From: Chondrus crispus | Taxonomy: Eukaryota > Rhodophyta > Florideophyceae > Gigartinales > Gigartinaceae | Direction of reading: 5' to 3' | Assembly (NCBI RefSeq): GCF_000350225.1 | Contig: NW_005178811.1 | Span: forward strand, 62,001-126,000 | DNA: 64,000 nt | Part shown: positions 42,125 to 53,088 of the stretch, one piece after another | Layout: each line of letters starts with the position of its first letter | Position numbering within the stretch: the first letter of the stretch is position 1 | Made by a program: the position numbers and the translations under genes | The notes under the pieces: generated by a model | The model's database searches: none | What the model saw: only the letters and a program-made list of their open reading frames with translations | Told to the model about the DNA's origin: nothing

Positions 42125-45100
42125 AATATCCCGCAAAACAAACCTATCCCACTCGCACGAAGATCTAACCGCCGCCCAACCCAAGCACATTCTGCCACTA
42201 CAGCAGACCAACACGAGGAACAGGAGCCCCTTCTTGATCTAGAAGCGCTTCAAGCACTTCGTGCGGCCGAGGAGGCAGATATGCAAGACATACAGCAGGA
42301 CAGCCCAGATCGTACGTATATCCTCGATTCTGGCGCAAACCCTTCCCATATCAACCACCCCATCACAGAAATGAAAACCCAAACCCACCCGCTCGAAACA
42401 ATCACTGCAACCTCATCCTTCTGCGGCGCAACACATTCCGGAATTGCGAAGATCAAGACAACTAAGGGCTATAACTTATCCTTACCTGCAGTTGTCCACC
42501 CACTTGTCCAACCCAATCTGTTATCTGTCCACGACATCGCTGCTCAATGGGGACACGTTGTTTTCTCGAAAAACACAGCTCATATAGTTCACTCAAAAAC
42601 ACGCTGACCCGTTGTGATCGGCCCCGCTCAATTTAGCAGAGGAAAATATCAATTGGCACACCAGGCAACCCCTTTATTACTATCCGCCAGAACCACTCCC
42701 AGAAGAACCACAAGGAAGCCTAGATCCCCCTCCCCGTCTACTCCCATAGCCCAATCGCAATCAATGCGCAAGGCAATAAAAGCTATCCCACGCACAGCTC
42801 AATCCCTCGCAACGCGAGACAAACCCCACCCAAAACGCACACCACGACTTCCAAACGACTTCCCGCACCCTCCATCCAAGTCCGATGCCAAAACAGCTGC
42901 ATTTCACTTCTGGCATCTTGTGTTTAACCACGTAAACCTCCACACACTACAAATAATGGCCGGGGAACAACTTATCCCACTCCCGGATATTCTGAAGATA
43001 TCTCCACCAAAGCTTACATGCTCAGGTTGCGCCAATGGAAAACTTCGACCGCAACCACACAAGACTACAGTCTACCAGTACGAAATCGGCATCGCACTTT
43101 CTTCAGACGTCTGTGGACCAGTAGCGCCGAAATCCATACATGGGAACTCATATTTCGTTTCCTTTATCGACACAAAATCTAAGTACGCCATACTGTACTT
43201 CATGGCCACCCGCAAGCAACTCATCCGTTACATTTCAAACGCTGTATCAATAATCGAGAACCAACATGGACGGCCCCCGCACATATTTGTAGCATAACCG
43301 CCGGCTACTGTACTATACATTAGATTTGGAATTAGATTCAACGCTGTAAGGCACGGACCTTACAGCGTGCGCGCGCGCCTACCTTACAGCGCGCGCGCAC
43401 CAACACGTGTACCCCACGTGTAGCATACGGGTGCTGTCAGCCCCGACGGCTGACAGCGTTACAGTGCGGGCCGGCCCGCACTGTCTACAGTAAGCCGACT
43501 ACAGTACGGTCCGTACTGTACTGTAGACGGTTAATTAACTTGTACAATAAATATAGGGAGCGACCGCCGGTGGGGAGGAGGAAGACAGGCAACCCTCCAC
43601 CGACGGTCGACCACCCAGCTTACTCTACTCACACCGCCGTTCCGCGAGTAGTTACCACCGAGCGGGTAGTGGACGCGCGCGACATCGCGGCGAGCTGCGA
43701 TCCGCCTCCGCCCGTCAGTACCGGATCGTCAACCGGTACTGCTCCGGGGCGTCGAGGCGTCGATCCGCTCGCCTACGCGCGCGTCCCCGCCGACCACGCT
43801 CTACCACCCCCTACCGGCCCGCTTCCGGTGGCGTTGGTTGGTTCAAGACCCTCGGTACGCCGATCCGGGGTCTTCCGCCGAACATCGCGAACACCCCTTC
43901 CGCCGGGTGTGGGGTGTTTATGCGACAATATTCACCACCGACAATGCCGGAGAGTACCTCAGCAAGCAAGCAAACTTGTTCTACTCATCGAAAGGCATCA
44001 AGCTAACTCCATCCACGCCATATTCCCCACAGGAAAACGGAATCGCTGAACGTCTTAACTGGACATTAATGACAGCTGCACGACCATCGCTATTTCACAG
44101 CAACCTACCCGATATTTATTGGGAAGACGCTATTCGGGACGCCCTATTCAAGTACAACCTCACTCTACACCACACCACCGACAGTTGCCCCACACCATGT
44201 GGTTTGGAATGGCCCCCACCCTCAACAAACTTTATACATTTGGACAGCTCGGATTCATACCGCACCTCGGCCCCAAGAAAAAGCTCACTTCTCGAGCCAT
44301 ACCAGTCAGATATATGTATGCCACCGACCTTACGCATATCGTCGTACAAAACCTTACCACCCGGTCGTTCTAACGCGGACGAGCTGTGGACTTCCACCCC
44401 TATCAACATTACACCAATTCAGTTCACACACAAACCATGGCGTACAAGTCCCACGTCCCACACCCCGACCCACATACGATCACACCCACCACACCAGCCC
44501 CTTGTTCATTACCTCAAGCACGGCGGTACCCCGACGCCCAGGCGTGGATCAAATCCCACGGCGCTGAGCTCAACAAGCTTGACAAGGCCAAAGTCATCCG
44601 ATGGCTACCCAACTCGCAACTGCCACCCAAAACCCGCCTGATACCACTAAAAATGACATATAGGTACAAGCGATCATCAGCTGGCAATATTAACGAAAGA
44701 AAAGCACGCTGTGCAGTACGAGGCGATTTAATGAAGCCGGGTATCCATCACAACCCTGTCCACACAGCCTCATTCATGGCCGACAAAATCACCGTAAGAC
44801 AGCTCCTGGCCCTAAAAGCCACCGGAAAACTTATCGCTGAACATTTTGGTATCAAATCAGCGTATCTTCACGAGCTGTTTAAGTACGACAAGCATGTGTA
44901 TGTACGCCAATATCCACGATTCGACGGTACCCTAAAGCACAAAGGCTGCGGGGGAAGGCTAGTGCGAAACTTGTTAGGTAACCCATCCGGCGGCTACTAC
45001 TATCTTGAAGGAGCCCAAAAGTACCTTACCAGACTTGGATACCCACAAAGCAACAACGACCCATGCCTTTTTTCCCCATAATCAACCCAAGCGCCTTCAT

Positions 45101-46401
45101 CCTGATAGCCCTAAGCACAGATGATATTTTGTCAGTCTCCACATCACAAGCAATAATCACACAACTCTACACTGAACTTGCGAAGAAATACGATGTCGAA
45201 AAACTCGGAACCCCTACGCAATATCTCGGATGGACAGTAGCTCACGGCAACGACGGATATATACACATAAGCCAGCCAAATTTCATTAACAGCATCCTAA
45301 CGAATATGCGAATGCAAGATGCGAATGGACGCTGCACCCCTTACCCAGATAGCCAGAAGTGGTATGCACCTACAAGCGACGACAAGCCAGCCCCACAACT
45401 ACACGAAATATATCAAAGCATACTGGGAGAATTACGTTATGTCGCAGACTCCATTCGTCCTGATATCATCTTCGCCGTTAACAAACTGGCCACGGCTACT
45501 CAATCACCAACGCGCAGACACTAGCTTTTACTTAAAGCCCTCGCTCGATATCTCAAGACAACCAACCATGTCGGAATTCCATACAAACGGGACAGAAACG
45601 GGATAACTCTACGCTGCTTCATACAAGAAAAGTCACTAACCAAACCACACACGGAAACTCTAACTACATTTTCCGACGCAGACTTCGCCGGTGACATCTG
45701 CGATCGCAAATCAACTTCAGGGGCACTTCACTTCTTTAATAATTCCCCAATCGCATGGACCGCTACAAAACAAACCGTGCAGGCTCTGTACACGTGCGAG
45801 GCCGAATATATCGCAGCTACAAGCGCAGTACAAATGACCCAATGGCTACGCAGATTGCTTGCCGAAATTGCTCCACTGCCACCCTCTCCAATGCATTTAT
45901 ACTTGGATAATCAAGCAGCAATCGCGGTGGCAATCACACTGCATCAACAAAACGCAGAAAGTTCATAACCTTACGCCACCACTGCTTGCGCCAACACATG
46001 AAGAAGGGTAACATTCGAATCCTGCATGTCCCATCTTCCGCCATGCTAGCAGACATATGCAACAAACCCCTAAGCTCTTCAAAGTTTGAGACCCTCAAAG
46101 AAGCCCTCAACCTAGTGTCAAGCACGCAGCAAACACCAACGGCTGACCAGATCGCTGCCACCACTTCAAAACAGGAGACGTGTCATCACGCGCCCACTCC
46201 ATGAGATGGAGCGATCACGCAGATACAGTTGTTTCAAATGGCACGCGAATCTCCTCTTCCTTCCGCCAATGTCATCACGCTGTCATCACGCGACGTGTAC
46301 ACGGGTACACGTGAGAGCCCTGGCTTCGACGCCGCCCGAGCGAGTAGGATAAGAAGGGGTGCAATGTCCGACCAGAGTAAAGAAAGGAGTCACGAGACTC
46401 A
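42125..46401 (+). mobile_element. Second Ty1/copia element, 5' part missing, broken
   Basis: It begins inside the element, with the protease motif YILDSGANPSHI near 42306. Next come GAG-pre-integrase and integrase (about 42890-44340, interrupted by a solo LTR), reverse transcriptase (about 44610-45520) and RNase H (about 45660-46100, TCEAEYIAATSAVQMTQW). The 3' LTR starts at 46181 with TGTCATCACG after the tract ACAGGAGACG and is cut at 46401 by the Harbinger element; the bases after that element (53553-53564, TCAGCAATAACA) probably finish it. The 5' LTR and gag are absent, being replaced by the chromovirus. It is a relative of the 19330 element, but diverged. It is a fossil with several breaks. 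Confidence 0.83.
43288..43927 (+). repeat. Solo Ty3/gypsy LTR inside the copia integrase region
   Basis: A 640-bp solo LTR from TGTAGCATAACC to GTTTATGCGACA, flanked on both sides by the 5-bp target duplication ATATT (43283-43287 and 43928-43932). It shares the two LTR hairpins, the CTTGTACAATAAATA segment and the CGCCTCCGCCCGTCAG segment with the chromovirus LTRs, but is clearly diverged. It was probably left by recombination between the LTRs of a complete element. Confidence 0.9.
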
Positions 46402-46455
46402 GGCTCTGTCTTAAGACAGTTTGGACGGGCTTGGACGGGCTTGTTTTTGGACGGT
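46402..46455 (+). repeat. Left terminal inverted repeat of the Harbinger element
   Basis: The outer 27 bases match the right end perfectly; the inner part carries the repeated word GGACGGGCTT. The outer part contains the self-complementary CTGTCTTAAGACAG. Confidence 0.88.
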
Positions 46456-46961
46456 TGCAGGCGTCTAATGTGCAAAACGGCTTCTCATTGGACTATTTTC
46501 AACATTCCTTAACATGTACATGTCAATGGACTGCAGATTAATTTAACCCCCTGCATTACATCTCTGCCTTAACGGATGCCACGAAACAAAACTTAATTGG
46601 CTATCGCAGATCACATAAATCTGAAGAAGATCCATTTCCAACCTCCAACTTTCAAATCACCACGGCGCGAAACTTGCAATCTTGAAGATACGAACTGGGC
46701 ACCATTCTCCCGCCATAGGAGACCCTTTCATACCTCGGAGGGTAGTACCTGTTCTTCCTTGAAAGCATTCCTCATCCGAACATTTCGCCCTCTGCAACTT
46801 GCATCTCCCCACCAACGAGCCAAGCAACAAGCAAGAGCCGCCGTGCGACCCATTTTATTCTCAACTTTGCTTGCCTCTACTACTGTTTTCACCCCACCTA
46901 TTTTTGATCATCACCTTCTCCTCTGTCGTCTCTGCCTTTCTCTGCCTTTTCTGCACGCAGG

Positions 46962-48125
46962 ATGACTACAAGCGGCCTCCCCCGACGCAGCCCCCGCCTT
47001 CTACGAGTGGATTCAAATCGCTATGATCCCGCTGCGTGCATCGACAGTCGTCGTTTGCGCTTTCATGAAAGCGGTAAGTCGGCATCCGTTCTCAGCTGCG
47101 CGGACATTCGTGAAAAGATTATCACAGACGCGCCAGAGATCACACAGAGTCATCAAAACCACATGTCCGGGAGCGAAGTACTGCTTCGTTCAAGCGCAGA
47201 GACCTCTCATGTGCCCAACGCAGTAGCAGTTGGTCTGGGCGGATCAGCAAACGGTACGGAATGTGAAATGTTGGGAGCGGTAACGACCGGAGCTTCCGAT
47301 CCTCGTGTGCAGGGGAGTTCCGAACCTGACAGCGAAACACCCTATGTCTCGAAAAGTCCGACAGTACCCCCAAAAAACTGGCCGGAGACATCCGTAATCT
47401 TACACTATTTTGATGCCGTGCGCGGGCGCAGCGACCAGACAACACCGCCACGCGACATTGATGAAATCTCCGGTGATCTCAGGGGCAGGACTCAAGTGCC
47501 GAATAGAAATGCAAATGGGCATATTTCTGACAAAGAGGGCGGAGCTGGAGAGATGAGAATATCTGAAGCTGATGAAACCTCTGCAGTTTACGGATTTCTC
47601 TGGACTTTGTCGGTCAAGGATTTGAGGCCAGTTCTTGAACACTGGGGTTGTAAGCAAGGAAAAAATAAGCTCGCTTACATATCAAGGGCCTTCCTGTATA
47701 TGAAGACGGCGGTCTTGTCTGGTAAAACGTTACAAGCAACTTTACACACACATCCACAAACGGCACGATTTTCTGCCTGGCTTCGAAGAAAGCTTGAAAG
47801 GGATGAGCTCTCCCCCATGATGATCCGACGAGCGCCGCAGGAGTCAACTTTATTGCAAGAAGTCTCATTTGGAGAGGCAGCTGCGTTTAAGCGACTTAAG
47901 CTGTCGCTAGAACGTGCGAGGTGTCGACGCCACTCAATTGAGAGGTCAGGGCGTACGCCGATAAATCAAGACCATCAAGGACAACGTGCACAAAATACAG
48001 AATCAGCAACTTATCCCTCGTACAGTCCATCTTCTCAGCCAGAACAAATTACCTATGAAATTCCCAGTGCAGGAGCCACCCCCCGTTCAGCGTTAGCGAG
48101 TTTTCGCGCCTCTGTGTCGTTATGA
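46962..48125 (+). CDS. Harbinger-associated protein, N-terminal frame
   Basis: This 387-residue frame starts at an ATG directly after a pyrimidine run ending CTGCACGCAG, which looks like a 3' splice site, so an upstream intron in the 5' leader is possible. Residues 200-300 contain LSVKDLRPVLEHWGCKQGKN, reminiscent of a SAP-like DNA-binding helix pair. The rest is polar and disordered. The frame ends in an ATGA overlap with the next frame (48122), which leads into the Myb/SANT-like region. It may be the N-terminal part of one accessory protein with the next two frames, or a separate gene; the function is unknown. Confidence 0.5.
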   Translation: MTTSGLPRRSPRLLRVDSNRYDPAACIDSRRLRFHESGKSASVLSCADIREKIITDAPEITQSHQNHMSGSEVLLRSSAETSHVPNAVAVGLGGSANGTECEMLGAVTTGASDPRVQGSSEPDSETPYVSKSPTVPPKNWPETSVILHYFDAVRGRSDQTTPPRDIDEISGDLRGRTQVPNRNANGHISDKEGGAGEMRISEADETSAVYGFLWTLSVKDLRPVLEHWGCKQGKNKLAYISRAFLYMKTAVLSGKTLQATLHTHPQTARFSAWLRRKLERDELSPMMIRRAPQESTLLQEVSFGEAAAFKRLKLSLERARCRRHSIERSGRTPINQDHQGQRAQNTESATYPSYSPSSQPEQITYEIPSAGATPRSALASFRASVSL

Positions 48126-49221
48126 GAGATGATGAACTTGCAAAGGCCGCATTAGCAGGTACAGGACAAGAGCTCAGTAGAGCCCAGTTGGACACAGATC
48201 TTACACGGGACTCATACTGGGGAATTATAGAGTCAAGCTTTAACCCTCAAATAAGGTTGAGATTGGATTTGGTTGGCAGAGTTGACGACGCAGATTCAAC
48301 CTTTTTGCCGCCCTGTCATCGCTGTGCATCGTTTTAAAGGATAAGTTTATGGAAAGCAGGGCGCAATTCACAAAAATTCTGCAGAAATGGAGAGCTTCTG
48401 GACAGAACGATCACGATAACTTCAGAAACTTTCTCACCTATGGTGCGAATGATCAGTTCAATGCGATTGGAAAAAGGTTGATGGAACTGTTTACTTGTAC
48501 AAGACAAGGCATAGATCATGCCGACGAGAACTTTACGAACATGTGCACGAAGGTTATACCCCAGGGAGGGGGATATGATGACGGTGGCAGCGGCCAAGGG
48601 AATGGGAATGGATTCGCCAAAGGAAAGAAACGCAAACGCCGTGACACCGAGAGTGGGAAGTCTATGAAAACATCTTTCAAGCAGTTGGTTAATGTTGTGA
48701 CAGATTCTCATCGAATGAGAGCGGAATCACAGCGCATCATGGAAGAGAGAAGAGTTGAGAAGAGAGAGGAAGCTGGTTCGAGCAAAGAGCTACGAGACTT
48801 AGAGGAGCAAGGAAAGCTCTTTAGTTTCGCAAATGACACGTATGCTCAAGCTGCGGGAGGTTCGGAAGATGGTTTCAAGGCTACTGGAAACGCGATGTTG
48901 AAGGACGCGACGAAGGAATTTATGAAATTGTTAAGTTCAACGCTGCAGTCCAGGTCTCAAAAGAAATTTCATAGCGGTGGAATAGAGGGGAGTGATGGAG
49001 TTGCAGCTGCTGTGGGACCTGCAAAAGACAGCGATACGATTGGGTCTTTATCAATTGATGGTACTGTCTTAAGGAATGACGTGCCAACGGTGCCAACGGA
49101 TGCCGTTCTTTCTCACCGTGTGTGGTATATCGCCAAGTGTCCACTAGTGTACATGCTGTACTCGAACACTCGATGGTGTATGACAAGGACCGCATTGGTT
49201 AATTCCCAATTCGAAAGGTAA
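48122..49221 (+). pseudogene. Harbinger Myb/SANT-like accessory protein, frame disrupted
   Basis: The region is coded in two consecutive frames (48122-48337 and 48349-49221). The first has RDSYWGIIESSFN and LRLDLVGRVDDADSTFLPP; the second has ESRAQFTKILQKWRASGQND, DNFRNFLTYG, FTNMCTKVIPQGGGYDDGG, then a Lys-rich nuclear-localisation-like block and a long charged helix. This resembles Myb/SANT-like proteins encoded beside PIF/Harbinger transposases, which help the transposase enter the nucleus and bind DNA. The switch of frame near 48330 splits the domain, so either a one-base indel or a very small intron is present. Residues after about 49120 look unrelated and may be read-through into other sequence. 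Confidence 0.6.
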
Positions 49222-50553
49222 TTACCTTATCGCCCGGCAAGTTGGGCAGCGCAATTCGCGTCCGTGTACGTACTGTACTCGAATTATACCGTCTAATGTA
49301 TGATACCGGCGTACCTCTCTGGCGCCCAAGTGTAGGACCGTTACTGCCCGACGTGTAGTCGTACCGTTACAGTCTGGCAGTGTAAGAACGGGGACTACAG
49401 TAGTAGATATAATAAAGTAGGGAAGGGGAAGGACTCAAGTGGGTCATCGATCAACGCAGTGGCTTCATCTCGAGGGCCGACCCCTTTGTCCCTTGGTTTT
49501 GTGCGTAAGTCTTTCGCCTGACTACGTTTTCGTCTTCCCTTTTTGTACATCGAGTACAACGAAAAGTACTCCACCGCAGGGGTAACGCACGACGAGCGCT
49601 CCGCATAGCGCCCGGATTCGTACTCCGTGACGGCGTCGCCTCCGCACGGCGTCGAGTTACCACGTCGAGGACGTCGATCTGCCTTTCGTGGCATCGTTGT
49701 GTCGAACCCACACCGTTCTACCAAAACCTCTACCAACCAGCTACCGAATTCCCTTCTGTCTTGTTTTGTGGTTCTTACTACACGTGTGCACGGCACTCGT
49801 CGCGTCTCGCACGCCTCGAACTACAGTACGACGTGTCGCAGCTCCCGCCACCCGAAGCCGGTCGAGCGCGGCACGTTCTACTACACCGTGGGTAAAGAAA
49901 GTACGCCTCCGGCAACAAGTTGTGGCCTCGATTTTCTGTAACCCTTGCGTTGTATGTTAACAGAGATGGTAATATAATCCGACAGCCGCACGGCCCCGCC
50001 CCTGTGCGCGAAGACCACCGCCCCGATGGCGCCGTTCGCGACGTCCACAGTCGCCGACGCGGCTCGCGTCTCCCGCACGCTCCGCCCGTCGACGTCCTAC
50101 GCAGCCACGCGCCGGTACATGCCGCACGTCACCATCTCGTCGTGCAACCAGAGGCAACGCGCGCACGACCCCACTGCGAGCGTGGGCCTCTGCGATGGGC
50201 GCCCAGCGGCCCCTAATCCGCGCACCGGAAGCGAACGAACGCAGGGTCCTTTCGATCCCGCCAGCCTACACAGTCTGCGACTTGCCCCCCGCCACGCTCA
50301 GTGCCGTCTCAGACGCGCGCCCGGCCTCCAAGAGCACGCACTCCGAAGCGACGCTGCCCACTTAAATGCGCACCGTCTTGTCATCTACGCCGGACGCCGT
50401 CCCCTCGCCGCTGCGAGTGGGCACCTATCCCGGGACGCGTCCCGCGATAGCGCAAGGGCAAAAATCTCACTCTCTTACGTGTTGCTCACGACCTGCCGCA
50501 CGCCCCGCGGTACGAACTCCAGCCCTAGGTGCACGCCCTCTCACCGCGCCACC
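49222..50553. other. Non-coding interior of the Harbinger element
   Basis: This lies between the two convergent transposon genes. From about 49121 to 49965 the sequence changes character: it begins with TGTGGTATATC, has a TATAATAAAG motif near 49408 and ends with GTATGTTAACA, like a solo LTR. I find no target duplication, so this is only a possibility. The following 600 bp are GC-rich with chance frames on both strands. Confidence 0.4.
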
Positions 50554-50555
50554 GT

Positions 50556-50608
50556 CGCCACCTCCGGCGGGAGCGCACTCCTGGAGTGCGCTCCCGCCAG
50601 AAGTGGCG
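50556..50608. repeat. Near-perfect hairpin inverted repeat
   Basis: The 15-base arms GGCGGGAGCGCACTC (50566-50580) and GAGTGCGCTCCCGCC (50584-50598) are perfectly complementary around a 3-base centre. After a 4-base mismatch on each side the pairing continues for six more (CGCCAC with GTGGCG). Confidence 0.9.
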
Positions 50609-50653
50609 AGTGCGGGCTGGACTACTCCGGCGGAGTGAGACAGATGCAGAGTT

Positions 50654-50678
50654 GGAATGGGGCAGGCTGCCCCATTCC
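50654..50678. repeat. Perfect short palindrome
   Basis: The arms GGAATGGGGCAG (50654-50665) and CTGCCCCATTCC (50667-50678) pair fully around a single base, 45 bp after the preceding hairpin. Confidence 0.9.
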
Positions 50679-50800
50679 TACTCCGCACACGCGCGGAACG
50701 CAGAACGCAACAGATTGGACGCCTGCAGACGCCCATGCCTCTGCGCCTCCCTCGTCGCCCGCTTCGTCCGTTCTGACTCCCCGGGGCGCGGGCGCCCCCT

Positions 50801-52001
50801 TCAGTCAGAGTTCCCATCAGTAGATTCTCCCGAACTACAATGCTGACCTACAGTATGCAACAAAGTGACCACCAGATATGGACGTTCTTTCCCTTTCCCC
50901 TTGACTACGGCCACAAGTTTATCCCGCTTGTTAGAGATAGAGTTGATGTTAAGCGGGAGTAGGATCCCCTCATGTACTGGACGCTCGTCATCCGGCAGAT
51001 TCTGGAGTTCCCGGACAACTCCCATCGATATTTCGGACCACGTCCGCACATCACTTTCAAGCATTTCTCTTTCGCTGTCCGTTAGTTCATAAACAACCTG
51101 GGCGCTGTCGGTATCGCTTTCCAGGCAGTAATTGTGTAGTTTCATTACTAAACAGATAAGATTGGTACTCTCCTTAACTGAAAACTCCAATCCACCTCTC
51201 ATAATCCTCCATCGCGCGACGAGCATTCCAAAAGCCTGCTCAACGTGCATGCGTAACGACGATTGATAAAAGTTGAAGTTGCCCTGGTCACAGTCTGCTT
51301 CACTCTTAGGAAAGGGTGTGATCACCTGTCCCGTGCATGTGTAAGTCTCGTCTCCTACAATGTAGGAGATTTCTCCTAACACACCTTTTCTATTTCCCTC
51401 TTGAGTCCAGACACAGAGTATGCCAGAGCATCATGCGTCGAGCCGGTGCACAGAGCGGAACAAAAGCGGAAAATATAGCTCGAATCGCATAGCGCTTGAA
51501 CAGGAATTGCGTAAAAGCCCTTGCGGGAGTAAAACTGTGCAGGGTTCTCCTTTTTAGAAGGTTTCTTGACCCTGACGCATATCCCATCCAGAGCGCCAAC
51601 GCATCCAGACAAGGGGCATATTGGATTTCGAGAGGTTTGGATTTTATTCGCAATTTCCTGCAGTTCAGCAGTGGTTTCAGGAAAACCTTTCAAACGCAGG
51701 CGCTCGTTAAGGGCTCTGCAAGTGCTGTTGACAATGCTGTAAATGGTAGACCTGTGGATCTGATACGCAAGCACTAGGTCACAATAGCTCCCCCTGCCAA
51801 TAACCTCAGTGTCACTGCGAGCCTTATGTCAGATGGAATAGTTCCCCTTCTGTACTCACTGGGGCCTTTGAAAGTCCTATCCAAAAGATCTCGCACCAAG
51901 CTCAGGAGCACACTGAATGCCCCGAGCGACATCCGGTAAGACTTGCGGAACATTGGCGGGGAGAACCTCTTGACCACATCTTCGAAAAAAATGGTGTACA
52001 T
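50801..52001 (-). pseudogene. PIF/Harbinger transposase (DDE_Tnp_4), frame disrupted
   Basis: Three minus-strand segments together cover a Harbinger transposase. The N-terminal segment (52001-51774) has PPMFRKSYRMSLGAFSVLL and DIRLAVTLRLLAGG. The middle segment (51774-51376) has LSGCVGALDGICVRV, with the first catalytic Asp, then FYSRKGFYAIPVQALCDSSY and GSTHDALAY. The C-terminal segment (51382-50801) has YIVGDETYTCTGQVITPFPK, then QSSLRMHVEQAFGMLVARWR with the catalytic Glu, and the LHNYCLESD close. All three catalytic acids are visible. A TAG stop (51774-51776) and a frame change near 51380 interrupt the reading frame, so this copy should not make a full enzyme. The frame upstream to 52328 may hold the true N-terminus. 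Confidence 0.82.
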
Positions 52002-52699
52002 AAATGGAAGCTCGGCTCGCGGGTAGCTGGCTCGACGATGCTTGACCCTCGTTTCTGTTGAGATAAAAAAGATTGCGGCCGCAATAGCTCAGTAGCCTTC
52101 CTCCTCGGACGTATACGAGCTCCTTGTCAATGCTTCGCCGCTACCAGGAGGACGAACTTTCAGCGTTTCGATAATTTTCTCAGCCTGTCTGAGGACGTTT
52201 TCAGCAATCGGAGTTTGGGTAGGGAAGCCCAACCGTGCCATCAAACAACCATCGTAAGGGAGAGAACCAACGGGCTGCCCTATACGTTTGTCGTAGACGA
52301 CTTGAAGTCCGTCCGGGGCCATATTCATCGCAAAAGATAAGAGAGAAGGTGTTTATTGTAAATGAAGGTGAGGAGATCTGCCGAGCTACACAGTGGCGCT
52401 GGAATGGTGATGAATATGGTGCCGTCGCAAAAAAGAAGATCGTGGATTGAAGACATTTGGGAAACTGCATTTCTCCACCGGCCATGGGACGTTGAAATAG
52501 TTTGTATGCTCGGCCTTGGAACAAATCCCAAAAACGTTTCTCTGTTTGCTCTCCTTACAGGTACCGGAGAAAAGTTCTGGGTAGGCGGGACAACTCTCGT
52601 AAGGCCTGCATGGGGAACAGCAAGCATCCGATGGGTGAGATGGAGAATGTCGGAAACAGTTGAGCTCCTTGCGGTCCATGTCTCGTTTGTCCCACAGCC

Positions 52700-53088
52700 T
52701 TTTCCACGACGCCGCGACCTGCTTGTACTTGAAAAATGGACACGGCTCCTTGTCGTGGTGCGGGGGACGGATCTGCAGATAGCACTTGGTGCAAAGACGC
52801 CGTGGTAGCAAAGACCCTCGTTCAGGACGGGGTACAGAAGTATGCAGATAGGGCATTCTCCGCCCACCGATTTCGAATGCTCGTCGATACCGGGGTGACG
52901 AGACGCGAGCTCTCGGCGGAGAATGAGACGCCGAACCGTTTTCCTGGTGCCACTGACAAGTGGGGTACATGCCATTCGGTTCGACATATTGCATCTCTTA
53001 GGGAGGAGGAGTCCTGGAAATGCGGGGCGGAGAGGGCGAGGCGGTGGGGAAGACGAGCACGCAGCGGCAGGGATGAAGAGTTGCCCAT
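52700..53088 (-). pseudogene. SIP5-like RING-finger gene remnant inside the transposon
   Basis: The minus strand from the ATG at 53086-53088 begins MGNSSSLPLRARLPHR; MGN is the N-myristoylation start of yeast SIP5. In a second frame follow LILRRELASRHPGIDEHSKS and then ECPICILLYPVLNEGLCYH, and in a third frame RRLCTKCYLQIRPPHHDKE and PCPFF. ECPICxLxYPxxN...C...CTxCxxQI...CPxC is the atypical RING of SIP5 and plant relatives. The three pieces lie in the right order and orientation but in different frames, so at least two indels have broken the gene. It sits upstream of the transposase, inside the terminal repeats. It is either a captured host gene fragment or a decayed extra gene of this transposon lineage. 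The identification rests on the motif and the start. Confidence 0.55.

Noticed and set aside
49121-49965. Solo LTR inside the Harbinger element
   Set aside because: TG...CA-like ends and a TATA motif are present, but no matching target duplication and no second copy in the window.
52362-52808. 148-codon plus-strand frame near the Harbinger right end
   Set aside because: Opposite to the RING-like remnant, with no domain; judged a shadow.
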